From Salifodinibacter halophilus (GTDB taxonomy: Bacteria > Pseudomonadota > Gammaproteobacteria > Nevskiales > Salinisphaeraceae), in NCBI GenBank assembly GCA_012999515.1, contig JABEEB010000001.1:1426001-1490000 (forward strand): a stretch of 64,000 nucleotides of DNA. Reading direction: 5' to 3'. Of the stretch, positions 7,854 to 15,989 are shown in pieces. The notes under the pieces were generated by a model that was given only the letters and a program-made list of their open reading frames with translations, was not told the DNA's origin and ran no database searches. The translations under genes were made by a program, and so were the position numbers. Each line of letters starts with the position of its first letter. Position 1 is the stretch's first letter.

Positions 7854-8891
7854 TCAGGACACCGGATTGCGCGGTGCATCGCGCCGCAGATAACGACCGA
7901 CTTCGTCGGCCAGCATGGCGGCGGATCGCTCGACGGTGTCATGTGATGCGCCAGCGATATGTGGCGTTAATACGACGTTATCGAGGTCGGTTAACGGGCT
8001 CTCGGCTGGCAGCGGCTCAATATCGAATGTATCCAGCGCAGCGCCGGCCAGCCGCCCACTGCCAAGAGCACGGGCGAGCGCATCTTGATCGACTAGATCA
8101 CCACGCGTGGTGTTGATCAGATAGGCGCCGTGGCGCATGGCGGTAATTTCGCGAGCGCCAAGCAAACGCCGGTGATCGGCCGGCGGACGGGCATGCAGAG
8201 AGACAATGTCGGCCTCGGCGATAAGCGTATCGAAATCGACTTGCCGGGCGGGCGTATCGTCGGCGATCTGAACGACCGGATCGCATACCAACACACGCGC
8301 TCCGAACGGAGCGAGTAGCGCCGGCAGCAATGACCCGATCCGGCCATAACCGATAATCCCCACAGTCAACTGCCGGAGCTCTGGACCCGCTTGGTCAGCA
8401 CGGTAGAGATCGCCGCGCCAGCGCCCGTCCGTAAACAGCGCGTGATGACCGACTGCCACCCGCCGCGTTGCCGCCAAAATCAAGCCGACCGTGAATTCAG
8501 CCACTGCCGTGCTGTTCCGCCCCGGCGCATTAACCAGCCGCACGTTGTATCGCCTGGCCGCGGCCGTATCGACATTGACCGGCCCACCACGCGCCACACC
8601 CAGAAATTCGAGCTGAGGATTGGCTTTGAAAACCGCCTCGCCAACAGGCGCCAGATGGACCAGCGCCAATTCGGCATCGACCAACGCCTCGGCGACCGCT
8701 GCCTGGGTGCCGACATACTCGGCCAATCCGCTTTCGGCTGTGCCGTCGCCGGACTGGCGCATGGGGTCGTCCGGCCAGTCGAGGGTGACCGTGCGAATCA
8801 CCAAATCCGGATTCACGCGCGCGGCCAACGCCTCGGCGAAACGCCCCGGCTGCATGAAATGGTCGCCAATGATGGTCACCACCCGGCTCAC
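7854..8891 (-). CDS. D-2-hydroxyacid dehydrogenase (SerA-like), NAD(P)-dependent
   Basis: A 345-residue D-isomer 2-hydroxyacid dehydrogenase. The Rossmann motif is GIIGYGRIGS, the catalytic Arg is in INTTRGDLVD, the Glu in DTFDIEPLP and the His in VLTPHIAGAS, so all three catalytic residues are kept. I chose the GTG at 8891 because it forms a 4-base GTGA overlap with the kinase stop; the longer frame to 9041 lies inside the kinase gene. No ACT or other SerA regulatory domain follows. In this operon it might reduce or oxidise a C2-C4 hydroxy acid formed from the aldehyde released by the aldolase, but that is inference. Similar enzymes occur beside FGGY kinases and FucA-type aldolases in other proteobacterial sugar loci. 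Confidence 0.85.
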   Translation of the reverse strand: MSRVVTIIGDHFMQPGRFAEALAARVNPDLVIRTVTLDWPDDPMRQSGDGTAESGLAEYVGTQAAVAEALVDAELALVHLAPVGEAVFKANPQLEFLGVARGGPVNVDTAAARRYNVRLVNAPGRNSTAVAEFTVGLILAATRRVAVGHHALFTDGRWRGDLYRADQAGPELRQLTVGIIGYGRIGSLLPALLAPFGARVLVCDPVVQIADDTPARQVDFDTLIAEADIVSLHARPPADHRRLLGAREITAMRHGAYLINTTRGDLVDQDALARALGSGRLAGAALDTFDIEPLPAESPLTDLDNVVLTPHIAGASHDTVERSAAMLADEVGRYLRRDAPRNPVS

Positions 8892-10471
8892 ACGGCCACC
8901 TGCCGTTGTGCCGACCGAAGTTCTTGCCAGAATGGCCGCATATTGCGATAACCACTTCGGTAAGCATCGAACATCGGCGCATAGCGCGCGGCGAGATCCG
9001 CCTGCGGCGTCTGTGTCGAGCCTAGATACGGTGTAACCCAATCGGCACTAGCGCGATCAAGATCCGCATAATGTCCGAGCGATAATCCGGCCACGATCGC
9101 TGCCCCTGCCGCACCGGTTTCCTCGCGCTCGATACAGCGCACCGGCCGATCGCAGATAGCAGCAAGAATGTGTCGACACGTAGCGCTCCGGGCGAAACCA
9201 CCAGTCAGCCGGATTTCATCCGGCAGCGGGCCCATCGCCTCGTAACAGTCGCGGGCCGCGAACGCGATCGCTTCATAAATCGCGCGCAACATATCGATGA
9301 TCGATACATCCTCATGCAGTCCGAGGAATTGAGCGCGCGCCGAGGGGTCGACAAAGGGGCCGCGCTCGCCGGTCGCGTAGATAAACGGATGATAAACAAG
9401 CTGCGCCGGCTCGGCTGCCATCACGTGTTCATCGAGCATCGCCAGGAGTTGCTCTGGATGCTGGTGTGCTCGGTTGCCATCGATAAGCTCGGCAAACCCG
9501 TGCAAGGCGCTAATGAACCAATCGATATTCAGCGATGCCGCCATGTTGGACACGATTTTCAGCCAGCTACCGCGCTGTGCGAACGGCTCGATATAGCCCG
9601 CGGGATCGGTCGGCTGACCGTCCAACCCTGCATCGGCCAGAGAAGGCATCACCCGCATATGCGCGCCGGTGCTACCAAGCGTCGAGCAGCCGACTGACGC
9701 CTGGCCGGCGTAGACACCACCGCCAAGACCACTACATTGAATATCGATGGGCGCCAGCACGACCGGCACACCAGCTTTCAAGCCAGCGGCGCGCGCAGCC
9801 TCCGCCGTGAGCGGTGCATGATGGTGCCGACCGTCGACAACCGGTGGTAATAATCGATGGTAATCGGTCAATCCGGTCACTTCGAGCAGTTCGTCGCTAT
9901 AGTCACCGGTGCGAATATCGCCGAAAGTAAGAAGCATCTCGGTCAGGTCGGTGACCCGCTCACCAGTGAGCTTGAAATAGAGCCAATCCTTGCAGTGAAA
10001 GACCGTTTCGCCACGTTCGAGTAACTCGGGGCGATGGCATGCGAGCCACTTCAGGTGGGCGCACTGATTGGCCGGATTCAAACCGGTGCCCGCCAGGCGC
10101 CAGTACGCGTCAGCGACGCCGTGTGCCCGCCAGTCCGTGACAGTATCCACGGTGCGGCTATCCAGCCACAGCCAACTCGGCATGACCGGCTCGCCGCCGG
10201 CATCAATCAGCCAGGTACCATCTCCCTGGCCCGTTACTGAAATCGCGACCGTGCGATCGGCAAGCCGATCGACCCGCTCGCCTAGTTTTATTAATGTCGC
10301 CGCGGTTTCCGACCAAGTCTGGTTGGCGTCCTGCTCGACCCCGCCCCCAGCGACGGTCGTATAGTGATTCGGTCGCGACGCACAGCCGACCTGCTTACCC
10401 TCGATATCGAACGCGACCGCTTTGATAACGGACGTGCCGGCGTCGACACCGATGACTAACTCATCACTCAT
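8888..10471 (-). CDS. FGGY-family carbohydrate kinase, erythritol-kinase-like
   Basis: A 527-residue FGGY kinase. The N-terminal phosphate loop is IGVDAGTSVIKAVAFDIEGK; further conserved blocks are SVTGQGDGTWLID, PSWLWLDSRTV, HCKDWLYFKLTGERVTD, GSTGAHMR, SNMAASLNIDWF, GERGPFVD and ARDCYEAMGP. From memory these blocks closely resemble Brucella/Sinorhizobium erythritol kinase (EryA), more so than glycerol or xylulose kinases. It would phosphorylate the imported polyol in the cytoplasm. Its start overlaps the preceding ATPase gene by 4 bases and its end overlaps the dehydrogenase gene by 4, so the three are translationally coupled. Since eryC-like isomerase genes are absent here, the substrate may be a different C4 or C5 polyol; I therefore give no gene symbol. 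Confidence 0.87.
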   Translation of the reverse strand: MSDELVIGVDAGTSVIKAVAFDIEGKQVGCASRPNHYTTVAGGGVEQDANQTWSETAATLIKLGERVDRLADRTVAISVTGQGDGTWLIDAGGEPVMPSWLWLDSRTVDTVTDWRAHGVADAYWRLAGTGLNPANQCAHLKWLACHRPELLERGETVFHCKDWLYFKLTGERVTDLTEMLLTFGDIRTGDYSDELLEVTGLTDYHRLLPPVVDGRHHHAPLTAEAARAAGLKAGVPVVLAPIDIQCSGLGGGVYAGQASVGCSTLGSTGAHMRVMPSLADAGLDGQPTDPAGYIEPFAQRGSWLKIVSNMAASLNIDWFISALHGFAELIDGNRAHQHPEQLLAMLDEHVMAAEPAQLVYHPFIYATGERGPFVDPSARAQFLGLHEDVSIIDMLRAIYEAIAFAARDCYEAMGPLPDEIRLTGGFARSATCRHILAAICDRPVRCIEREETGAAGAAIVAGLSLGHYADLDRASADWVTPYLGSTQTPQADLAARYAPMFDAYRSGYRNMRPFWQELRSAQRQVAV

Positions 10472-11640
10472 GCCACAGACTGGCCCGCACTGTCGTGCTC
10501 AGTCGAGCCGTGGAATAGAGCTTCCGTGGTCTCGCTGTCGAAGATATGCAGGTGCTCGGGCGGCAGGCGTATGAACGCGTTGTCATTCGCTGATAAACCG
10601 ACCGGCTCCGAGGTTACACAGATCAGTTGACGTCCGGCTGTCGTCAGCGCTAGATGCGCCTGATCCCCGAGCCACTGATTGGTCACCACCGACACCGGAA
10701 TGGCACCCGGCTCATCGGCTTCGCAGAAGGCCATGGAGTGCGCACGAATGCCGAGATGCAATTCCCGACCCACAGTCAGCGTCTGTTTCATGGCCGGTGT
10801 CAGCACCGTTTCAGGCAGCGTAAAACCGAACGCCTCGTCTTGATCATCGCTGTGGATCGCCAGATAAACGCCCAATTCGGCCGACCCAACGCGCGCTTGA
10901 AGTATATTCATCGGCGGCTCGCCGATAAACGATCCCACGAAGAGGTTGTTCGGCCGCGATTCAAGCTCGAAAGGCGTCCCGTATTGCTGCAAAACGCCAC
11001 CTTCCATCACGGCAACTCGATCGGCGAGCGCCATGGCTTCTGTCTGGTCATGGGTGACGAAAACCGACGTCACACCGCGGTTGACCAAATATTCCTTAAC
11101 CCGGACGCGCAATTGCGCCCGCAGACGTGGCTCGAGCTGCGACATTGGTTCGTCGAGCAGATACACCTCGGGATGGCGAAGCAAGGCACGGCAAAGACTT
11201 ACCCGCTGCGCCTGCCCGCCGGATAGCCCCAGCGGTTTGCGAGCGAGAATATTGTCGATCTCCAGCAACTCGGCGATATAGTTGACCTGCTTGCGCACCT
11301 CACCGGCGCTGAAACCTTTCTGGCCGCGAATGGCGAAGGCGATGTTGTCGTAGACCGTCAGCGGCGGATACAGTGCGTAGCCTTCAAACGCCATGGCCAC
11401 ACCGCGCCTGCCGGGCGCGACACCGTTCAGAGTCCGGTCTCCCAGCTTGACGGTGCCCGACGTGATCGATTCGAAGCCAGCAATCATCCGAAGCGTAGAG
11501 GTTTTACCACAGCCCGACGAGCCGAGCAGTCCGATGATTTCCCCGCTCTCGGCAAAAAGGGAAACATTGTCGACCGCATGCACCCCGTGCTTGCCGGGGT
11601 TATAAACTTTATTCAGCTGCTCGAGATTCAGAGATGCCAT
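10468..11640 (-). CDS. ABC transporter ATP-binding protein A, mostly canonical
   Basis: A 390-residue MalK/UgpC-type ATPase. Walker A GSSGCGKT (40-47), signature LSGGQAQR (139-146), Walker B VYLLDEP (E164) and switch His VTHDQTEA (H197) are all canonical. The Q-loop is not: MAFEGYALYPP has Glu86 where the family has Gln. A TOBE-type C-terminal domain follows. I chose the ATG at 11640 (MASLNLEQLNKVY); the frame runs on to 11739 but that part overlaps the end of the neighbouring ATPase gene and reads as low-complexity. It forms the heterodimer with the ATPase at 11654-12742, whose own catalytic residues are changed, and energises the polyol importer of this operon. Confidence 0.87.
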   Translation of the reverse strand: MASLNLEQLNKVYNPGKHGVHAVDNVSLFAESGEIIGLLGSSGCGKTSTLRMIAGFESITSGTVKLGDRTLNGVAPGRRGVAMAFEGYALYPPLTVYDNIAFAIRGQKGFSAGEVRKQVNYIAELLEIDNILARKPLGLSGGQAQRVSLCRALLRHPEVYLLDEPMSQLEPRLRAQLRVRVKEYLVNRGVTSVFVTHDQTEAMALADRVAVMEGGVLQQYGTPFELESRPNNLFVGSFIGEPPMNILQARVGSAELGVYLAIHSDDQDEAFGFTLPETVLTPAMKQTLTVGRELHLGIRAHSMAFCEADEPGAIPVSVVTNQWLGDQAHLALTTAGRQLICVTSEPVGLSANDNAFIRLPPEHLHIFDSETTEALFHGSTEHDSAGQSVA

Positions 11641-11653
11641 AGAACGGCCTTGC

Positions 11654-12742
11654 TTAGGAGGCGGCCGGGAAATAGACCGCGTTGGACAGATCCACGCGGG
11701 CCCAAACTTTGGTGTTTTTCTTGGAGGCCGTGGACTCATCGAGTGCCCATTCAGAACCGGTGACCGCCAGTCCGTTGTCGTGGACCAACCGGGTGGCAGT
11801 TCGTACGTTCAGCGGCAGTGTGGTCTCGAGCAGAAAGGCGACGGTGTTGTCGGCCTGCTCATCGACAATCTGCACATCCTCGGGCCGGATGCCGACCCGA
11901 CAGTCGCTATCCACAAGCGAGTCCGGGCAACTAGGCGCTGGCAGCTCGGTATCGCCGATACAGACGTTCACGTGACCATCGCCGCCACGTGTCGGGCGGA
12001 CATCGAGCAAATTGATCGGCGGGTCACCAAACAACTCGGCGACGTCAGCATCGGCCGGCGCATCGTAGACTGTCGACGGCGTATCGATTTGATGGAGCGT
12101 GCCATCGTCGAGCAGCACCGCCACTCGGTCGCCCAATGCCATGGCTTCCTTGAAATCCTGGGTCACATACAACAGCGTGGCGTTGAACTCGGCGATCACG
12201 CGGGGCAACTCTAGCCGCATCTCGTAACGTAGCTTGGCGTCGACGTTTCGCAGGGGATCGTCGAGCAACACGATATCGGCCTCGGGCACCAAGGCGCGGG
12301 CCAGTGCCGTACGCTGCTTCTGACCGTTGGACAATGCCCCCGGGTTGTGCGACAGCACATGCTCGATTTTCAACATCGAAGCAGTCGCCCGCACTCTGCG
12401 ATCAATTTCGTTGCGACCGAAGCCCTTTTGTTTCAGCGGCGAGGCTATGTTGTCGAACGCACTCATGTGCGGATACAACGCGAACGTCTGAAATGCCATG
12501 GCGACACCGCGATGTTCGGGCTCGAGTCGCGTGGCATCTTGGCCATTGATCGCGATCGACCCCGAGTCAGGCACCATGTTGCCGGCGATCAGCTTAAGCA
12601 GCGTGGTTTTGCCGCTACCCGATGGACCAAATATCACGACTGACTCACCGCGACGCACAGCCAGTGACAGATCACGGATTACAGACGCACCGCCGAAAGC
12701 AATGTTCAAGTCGGTCAGTTCGAGGTGGGATTGCTGACTCAT
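11654..12742 (-). CDS. ABC transporter ATP-binding protein B, degenerate catalytic residues
   Basis: A 362-residue MalK-type ATPase. Walker A is normal, GPSGSGKTT (39-47), and the Q-loop AFQTFALYPH keeps Gln, but three hallmark positions are changed: the signature is LSNGQ (137-141), Walker B reads IVLLDDP with Asp162 in place of the catalytic Glu, and the switch region reads LYVTQDFKEA with Gln195 in place of His. This subunit's own ATP site is therefore expected to bind but hardly hydrolyse ATP. The partner encoded 13 bases downstream has intact Walker B and switch residues. It begins 7 bases after the permease gene at 12750-13607. Role: inner-membrane import of the polyol used by this operon. 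Confidence 0.87.
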   Translation of the reverse strand: MSQQSHLELTDLNIAFGGASVIRDLSLAVRRGESVVIFGPSGSGKTTLLKLIAGNMVPDSGSIAINGQDATRLEPEHRGVAMAFQTFALYPHMSAFDNIASPLKQKGFGRNEIDRRVRATASMLKIEHVLSHNPGALSNGQKQRTALARALVPEADIVLLDDPLRNVDAKLRYEMRLELPRVIAEFNATLLYVTQDFKEAMALGDRVAVLLDDGTLHQIDTPSTVYDAPADADVAELFGDPPINLLDVRPTRGGDGHVNVCIGDTELPAPSCPDSLVDSDCRVGIRPEDVQIVDEQADNTVAFLLETTLPLNVRTATRLVHDNGLAVTGSEWALDESTASKKNTKVWARVDLSNAVYFPAAS

Positions 12743-12749
12743 TGGCTTT

Positions 12750-13607
12750 CTAACCCTTCGTGGCGCCGACCGCCAAGCCCTCGACCAGATGCTTCTGGGC
12801 GTATAAGGCGATCAATAGCGTCGGCATAATCGAGATCACCAAACCGGCTGCAATGGCGCCGTAATTAATGCCCGATGACGTAATGAACGATAATGTGGCG
12901 ACCGTGACCGGCTGGGTATCCTTGGACGCCAACACAAGCGCAAAAATGAAGTTGTTCCATGCGTAGATGAAGGTCAAAAGACCGGCAGCCGCGATACCGG
13001 GCCGGGCCAGTGGCAGCGCGATTCGGAAAAAGGTTTGCCACCAGTTATGGCCATCGAGCCGATAAGCCGATTCCAAATCGGGGCTGATCTGCTCGAAATA
13101 GCCGCGAGTCACCCAGAGCACCAGCGGTACAGTCAGCAGGAAATAAACCCAAATCAGACTCCAGTACTGGTTATCGATGCCAAGCGCGTTGAATTCACGG
13201 GTCAGCGGAATCAGCACGAGAAGCGGCGGTGCGAAGCGTACACTCAGGATCGTGAACGACATATTGTCGCTGCCGCGAAACTTGTAGCGTGCAAAGGCGT
13301 AACTCGCCGGCACCGCAAGAATAAGCGCACCGAGCGTAGAACCCGCCGCCAGAATGAAACTATTCAACATGCTGGGCAGAAACTGAACCGACAGCGACCC
13401 AGTCGAGGTTGAAAGATTGCCGGAAAACAGCGCCCGATAGTTGTCGATAGTCGGCGAAAACGTGAAATGCGGCGGAAACGACAACACCGTTTCGTTCGTC
13501 ATGAAGGACATGGCGCCGATCCAGTAGATCGGAAAAAGAAAAAACAAAACGATGACGAGACGCAGCAACGCAGAGCCCCACCATTTCGGATCTTTTAGGT
13601 GCGACAT
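12750..13607 (-). CDS. ABC transporter permease, MalG/UgpE type
   Basis: A 285-residue inner-membrane permease with about six hydrophobic helices, starting LLRLVIVLFFLFPIYWIGAM. The MalG-type EAA loop reads SAYRLDGHNWWQTFFRIALP followed by LARPGIAAAGLLTF, the contact site for the ATPases. It is encoded directly after the MalF-type permease (9-base gap) and before ATPase B (7-base gap). With the two ATPases and the Tat-type binding protein it makes a complete CUT1-class carbohydrate importer. Substrate is inferred to be a polyol from the catabolic genes downstream. Confidence 0.9.
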   Translation of the reverse strand: MSHLKDPKWWGSALLRLVIVLFFLFPIYWIGAMSFMTNETVLSFPPHFTFSPTIDNYRALFSGNLSTSTGSLSVQFLPSMLNSFILAAGSTLGALILAVPASYAFARYKFRGSDNMSFTILSVRFAPPLLVLIPLTREFNALGIDNQYWSLIWVYFLLTVPLVLWVTRGYFEQISPDLESAYRLDGHNWWQTFFRIALPLARPGIAAAGLLTFIYAWNNFIFALVLASKDTQPVTVATLSFITSSGINYGAIAAGLVISIMPTLLIALYAQKHLVEGLAVGATKG

Positions 13608-13616
13608 GGACTACTC

Positions 13617-14537
13617 CTACGCCTTGGTCTGACGATCGCGATATTTGATCGCGAAAAAGCTCAGGGTGTAGGTGATCACCCAAAGTACGAACAGGATTGC
13701 TGCGGACTTGCCGAGACTGGTGTAGGTGAACGCTTCCAAATAGGCGCGCACCTGAAACAGGTTCAAAGCGTCGCCGGGGCCACCACGCGTCAATCCGAAC
13801 GGAATTGGAAACTGCTGGATACTGTCGAACATATGAAAGACAACCGCAGTAATTATGTAAGGCCGCAACATCGGGAGCGTAATGCGGAAAAACACAAAGC
13901 TACGCGGCACACCATCGAGTTCAGCAGCTTCGAACGGCTCGGTCGGCAGCCCCCGTAGCCCGGCCAGAAGCAATACCATGAAAAAGGGTGTGAACACCCA
14001 AATATCGACAAGAACGGCTGTAAACATGGCCCAATTCGGATCCGACGCCCATCCGAAGTTATATATGCCAATCCATTGCAGAAAATAATTCAGCACACCG
14101 AAGTTGGAATTGGTCATCAACTTCCACATCAGCGCAGCGATCACGGGGGCCACCATGAACGGCAGGATAAGCAGCACACTCAGTATGTTATTGACCAGTG
14201 TGCGCCTCGCCAGCGCCATGGCGACAATCAGTCCTAAAATGGTTTCCAGACCCACCGTCGCGACGACGTAAATCATGCTGATATAAACGGTGTGCCAAAA
14301 CTCGGAGCTCGTGAACAGGTCGACGTAGTTGCCAAACCAGATAAAGTGCGTCAGCGACGGAATCGCCAGGTTGTACTGGAGCATCGAGTAATAGACCGCC
14401 GTACCGAACGGTATGACGACGCCGATTACCGCGAATAGAGCCGGCAGACTCAGGATGTACGGCGCCCAATCGCTCGAGCGCCGTACCCGAGTCTGTCCCG
14501 CGGACCGCACAGCGGCCTGGATGGGGCTTGGGTTCAT
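13617..14537 (-). CDS. ABC transporter permease, MalF/UgpA type
   Basis: A 306-residue permease with six predicted helices. The N-terminus is basic (RVRRSSDWAPYILSLPALFA), then the first helix. The EAA loop reads EPFEAAELDGVPRSFVFFRI followed by TLPMLRPYI. The region GLTRGGPGDALNLFQV is typical for MalF-type sugar permeases. It pairs with the MalG-type permease encoded 9 bases downstream and follows the binding-protein gene by 12 bases, so it belongs to the same operon and importer. Confidence 0.9.
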   Translation of the reverse strand: MNPSPIQAAVRSAGQTRVRRSSDWAPYILSLPALFAVIGVVIPFGTAVYYSMLQYNLAIPSLTHFIWFGNYVDLFTSSEFWHTVYISMIYVVATVGLETILGLIVAMALARRTLVNNILSVLLILPFMVAPVIAALMWKLMTNSNFGVLNYFLQWIGIYNFGWASDPNWAMFTAVLVDIWVFTPFFMVLLLAGLRGLPTEPFEAAELDGVPRSFVFFRITLPMLRPYIITAVVFHMFDSIQQFPIPFGLTRGGPGDALNLFQVRAYLEAFTYTSLGKSAAILFVLWVITYTLSFFAIKYRDRQTKA

Positions 14538-14549
14538 CTTATTGTGCCG

Positions 14550-15989
14550 CTAGCGGTTGAGAGGCTTAATCTGGTGGTCAATCTTTTCGGCCAATTGATC
14601 GAGGCCTTCGTCGACCGAAATCTCGCTGTTGTACATTTTCTGAAGCGCCGCGGCCCACTGCGTCGTGACGTTGAAAAACAATGGCTGCGGCGTGAATTGA
14701 ATCTTAGCGTTCGGAACCGTTTTCTTGTATGTATCGGAAAAACTCGGGAAATCGCTTTTGAGCCGATTCTGATACTTCTCATCTTCAAAAACCGCTTTCC
14801 GAACCGGATCAACCTGTTTCTTTTCGGTAGCACCAAAAGTCTGTTCCTTGGGACCGGTGGCCCATTGCAGGAAATACCAGGCCGCATCCTTGTTCTGGGA
14901 GAAACTGCTCATCGCGAGCGCCCAGATCCATATGTTGGAATCCGGATGGTCAGTGTCGGGATTGGGGGCAAACGACTCATAAGCGATGTTGCCGGCTTGC
15001 TTGGTGCCATGCTGCTGAAAAAAGCCGATGATATCGGCGTCATAGATCATCGCGGCTTTGCCGGCGCCGAGTGCTTGCCCGACTTCGTACCAGGTATAGC
15101 TGGTCCAGTCAGACGGACCGAACTGCTGCTCCATGTCGATCCACATCTTGGTCCACTTTTTGCAAGCTTCGCTGTTGACCGCGCTCTTGAGCTTGCCGTC
15201 GTCCATGACGAAATCGCTGCCGCCATAGTTGGCCAGCCCGGACATATAACCAGAGTGGATCGTGGCCCAGCTACGGCTGCCACGAGTCGCGATGGGGAAA
15301 CCGTTGCCCATGTCCTTTTTGAGCTTGGCACTTTTATCCAAAAGATCCGGCATATCCTCTGGCGGTTTAATACCGGCACTGTCGAACATTTTCTGGTTGT
15401 AGGACATGCTGTAGAGTTCGTGCGCCATTGGCACCGCCCACTGGTGCGAGTCCAGCCCACCCAAGGGATCGCCAATGTTGCCGCTCCAGGCCAGCGCGTA
15501 ACGGATATTCGATTGGACGTCACGCCAGTTGTAGGTATCCGCGGTCTTGTTGGAATCCGACAGATAGGGGTTGAGATCAACGGTGTAACCCGCTGGCCCG
15601 TATTGCCAAAGCTGGTAAGCACCGGTCATGAACACGTCGTACTCGGACGATCCGGCCGACATCGCCGCCGTCACCTTTTGAAAATAGACGTCTTCAGGAA
15701 AAATGTCGTATTCAACATCGATACCGGTCAGCTTCTTGAAATTTTCCAGATAGGCGATGACCGCATTCGCGTACGGATGTTTATTCAAGAGCAACTTGAT
15801 TTTGGTGCCCTTGTGCTTCTTCCAGTCAAAGTTGGTATCGGCCAAAGCTGCGGTAGCCAGGGTGTTGGCGAACATGCCAGAACCCATTGCGGCGAGGCTG
15901 AGTTTGCCGGTATCGGCCAAAAACTTGCGTCGGTTGACGCCGCCGCTTTTCATGACCTTGTCTAACCATTTGCCGTTTTCGTCACTCAT
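14550..15989 (-). CDS. Extracellular solute-binding protein (family 1), Tat-exported
   Basis: A 479-residue family-1 binding protein. The N-terminus carries a twin-arginine export signal: NRRKFLADTGKLSLAA with Arg20-Arg21, a hydrophobic stretch, and a likely cleavage site after ATAALA at residue 50. The mature part shows the two-lobe binding-protein pattern (IDVEYDIFPEDVYFQKVTAA, VDLNPYLSDS). Tat export means it folds in the cytoplasm before export, which is uncommon but known for this class. Its ATG overlaps the stop of the SorC regulator gene by 4 bases. It delivers the ligand to the MalF/MalG-type permeases encoded downstream. Confidence 0.9.
   Translation of the reverse strand: MSDENGKWLDKVMKSGGVNRRKFLADTGKLSLAAMGSGMFANTLATAALADTNFDWKKHKGTKIKLLLNKHPYANAVIAYLENFKKLTGIDVEYDIFPEDVYFQKVTAAMSAGSSEYDVFMTGAYQLWQYGPAGYTVDLNPYLSDSNKTADTYNWRDVQSNIRYALAWSGNIGDPLGGLDSHQWAVPMAHELYSMSYNQKMFDSAGIKPPEDMPDLLDKSAKLKKDMGNGFPIATRGSRSWATIHSGYMSGLANYGGSDFVMDDGKLKSAVNSEACKKWTKMWIDMEQQFGPSDWTSYTWYEVGQALGAGKAAMIYDADIIGFFQQHGTKQAGNIAYESFAPNPDTDHPDSNIWIWALAMSSFSQNKDAAWYFLQWATGPKEQTFGATEKKQVDPVRKAVFEDEKYQNRLKSDFPSFSDTYKKTVPNAKIQFTPQPLFFNVTTQWAAALQKMYNSEISVDEGLDQLAEKIDHQIKPLNR

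Noticed and set aside
8891-9041. N-terminal extension of the D-2-hydroxyacid dehydrogenase frame up to 9041
   Set aside because: The extra 50 codons lie inside the kinase gene in another frame and look unlike any dehydrogenase; the GTG at 8891 forms a clean 4-base overlap with the kinase stop.
11641-11739. Extension of ATPase A upstream of 11640
   Set aside because: It overlaps the 3' end of the preceding ATPase gene and is rich in Pro, Arg and Ser, as expected for an out-of-frame translation; MASLNLEQLNKVY is the normal start of this family.
14544-15965. A 473-codon plus-strand frame opposite the binding-protein gene
   Set aside because: It mirrors the well-supported minus-strand gene, shows no recognisable domain, and is a product of the high GC third-position pattern of that gene.
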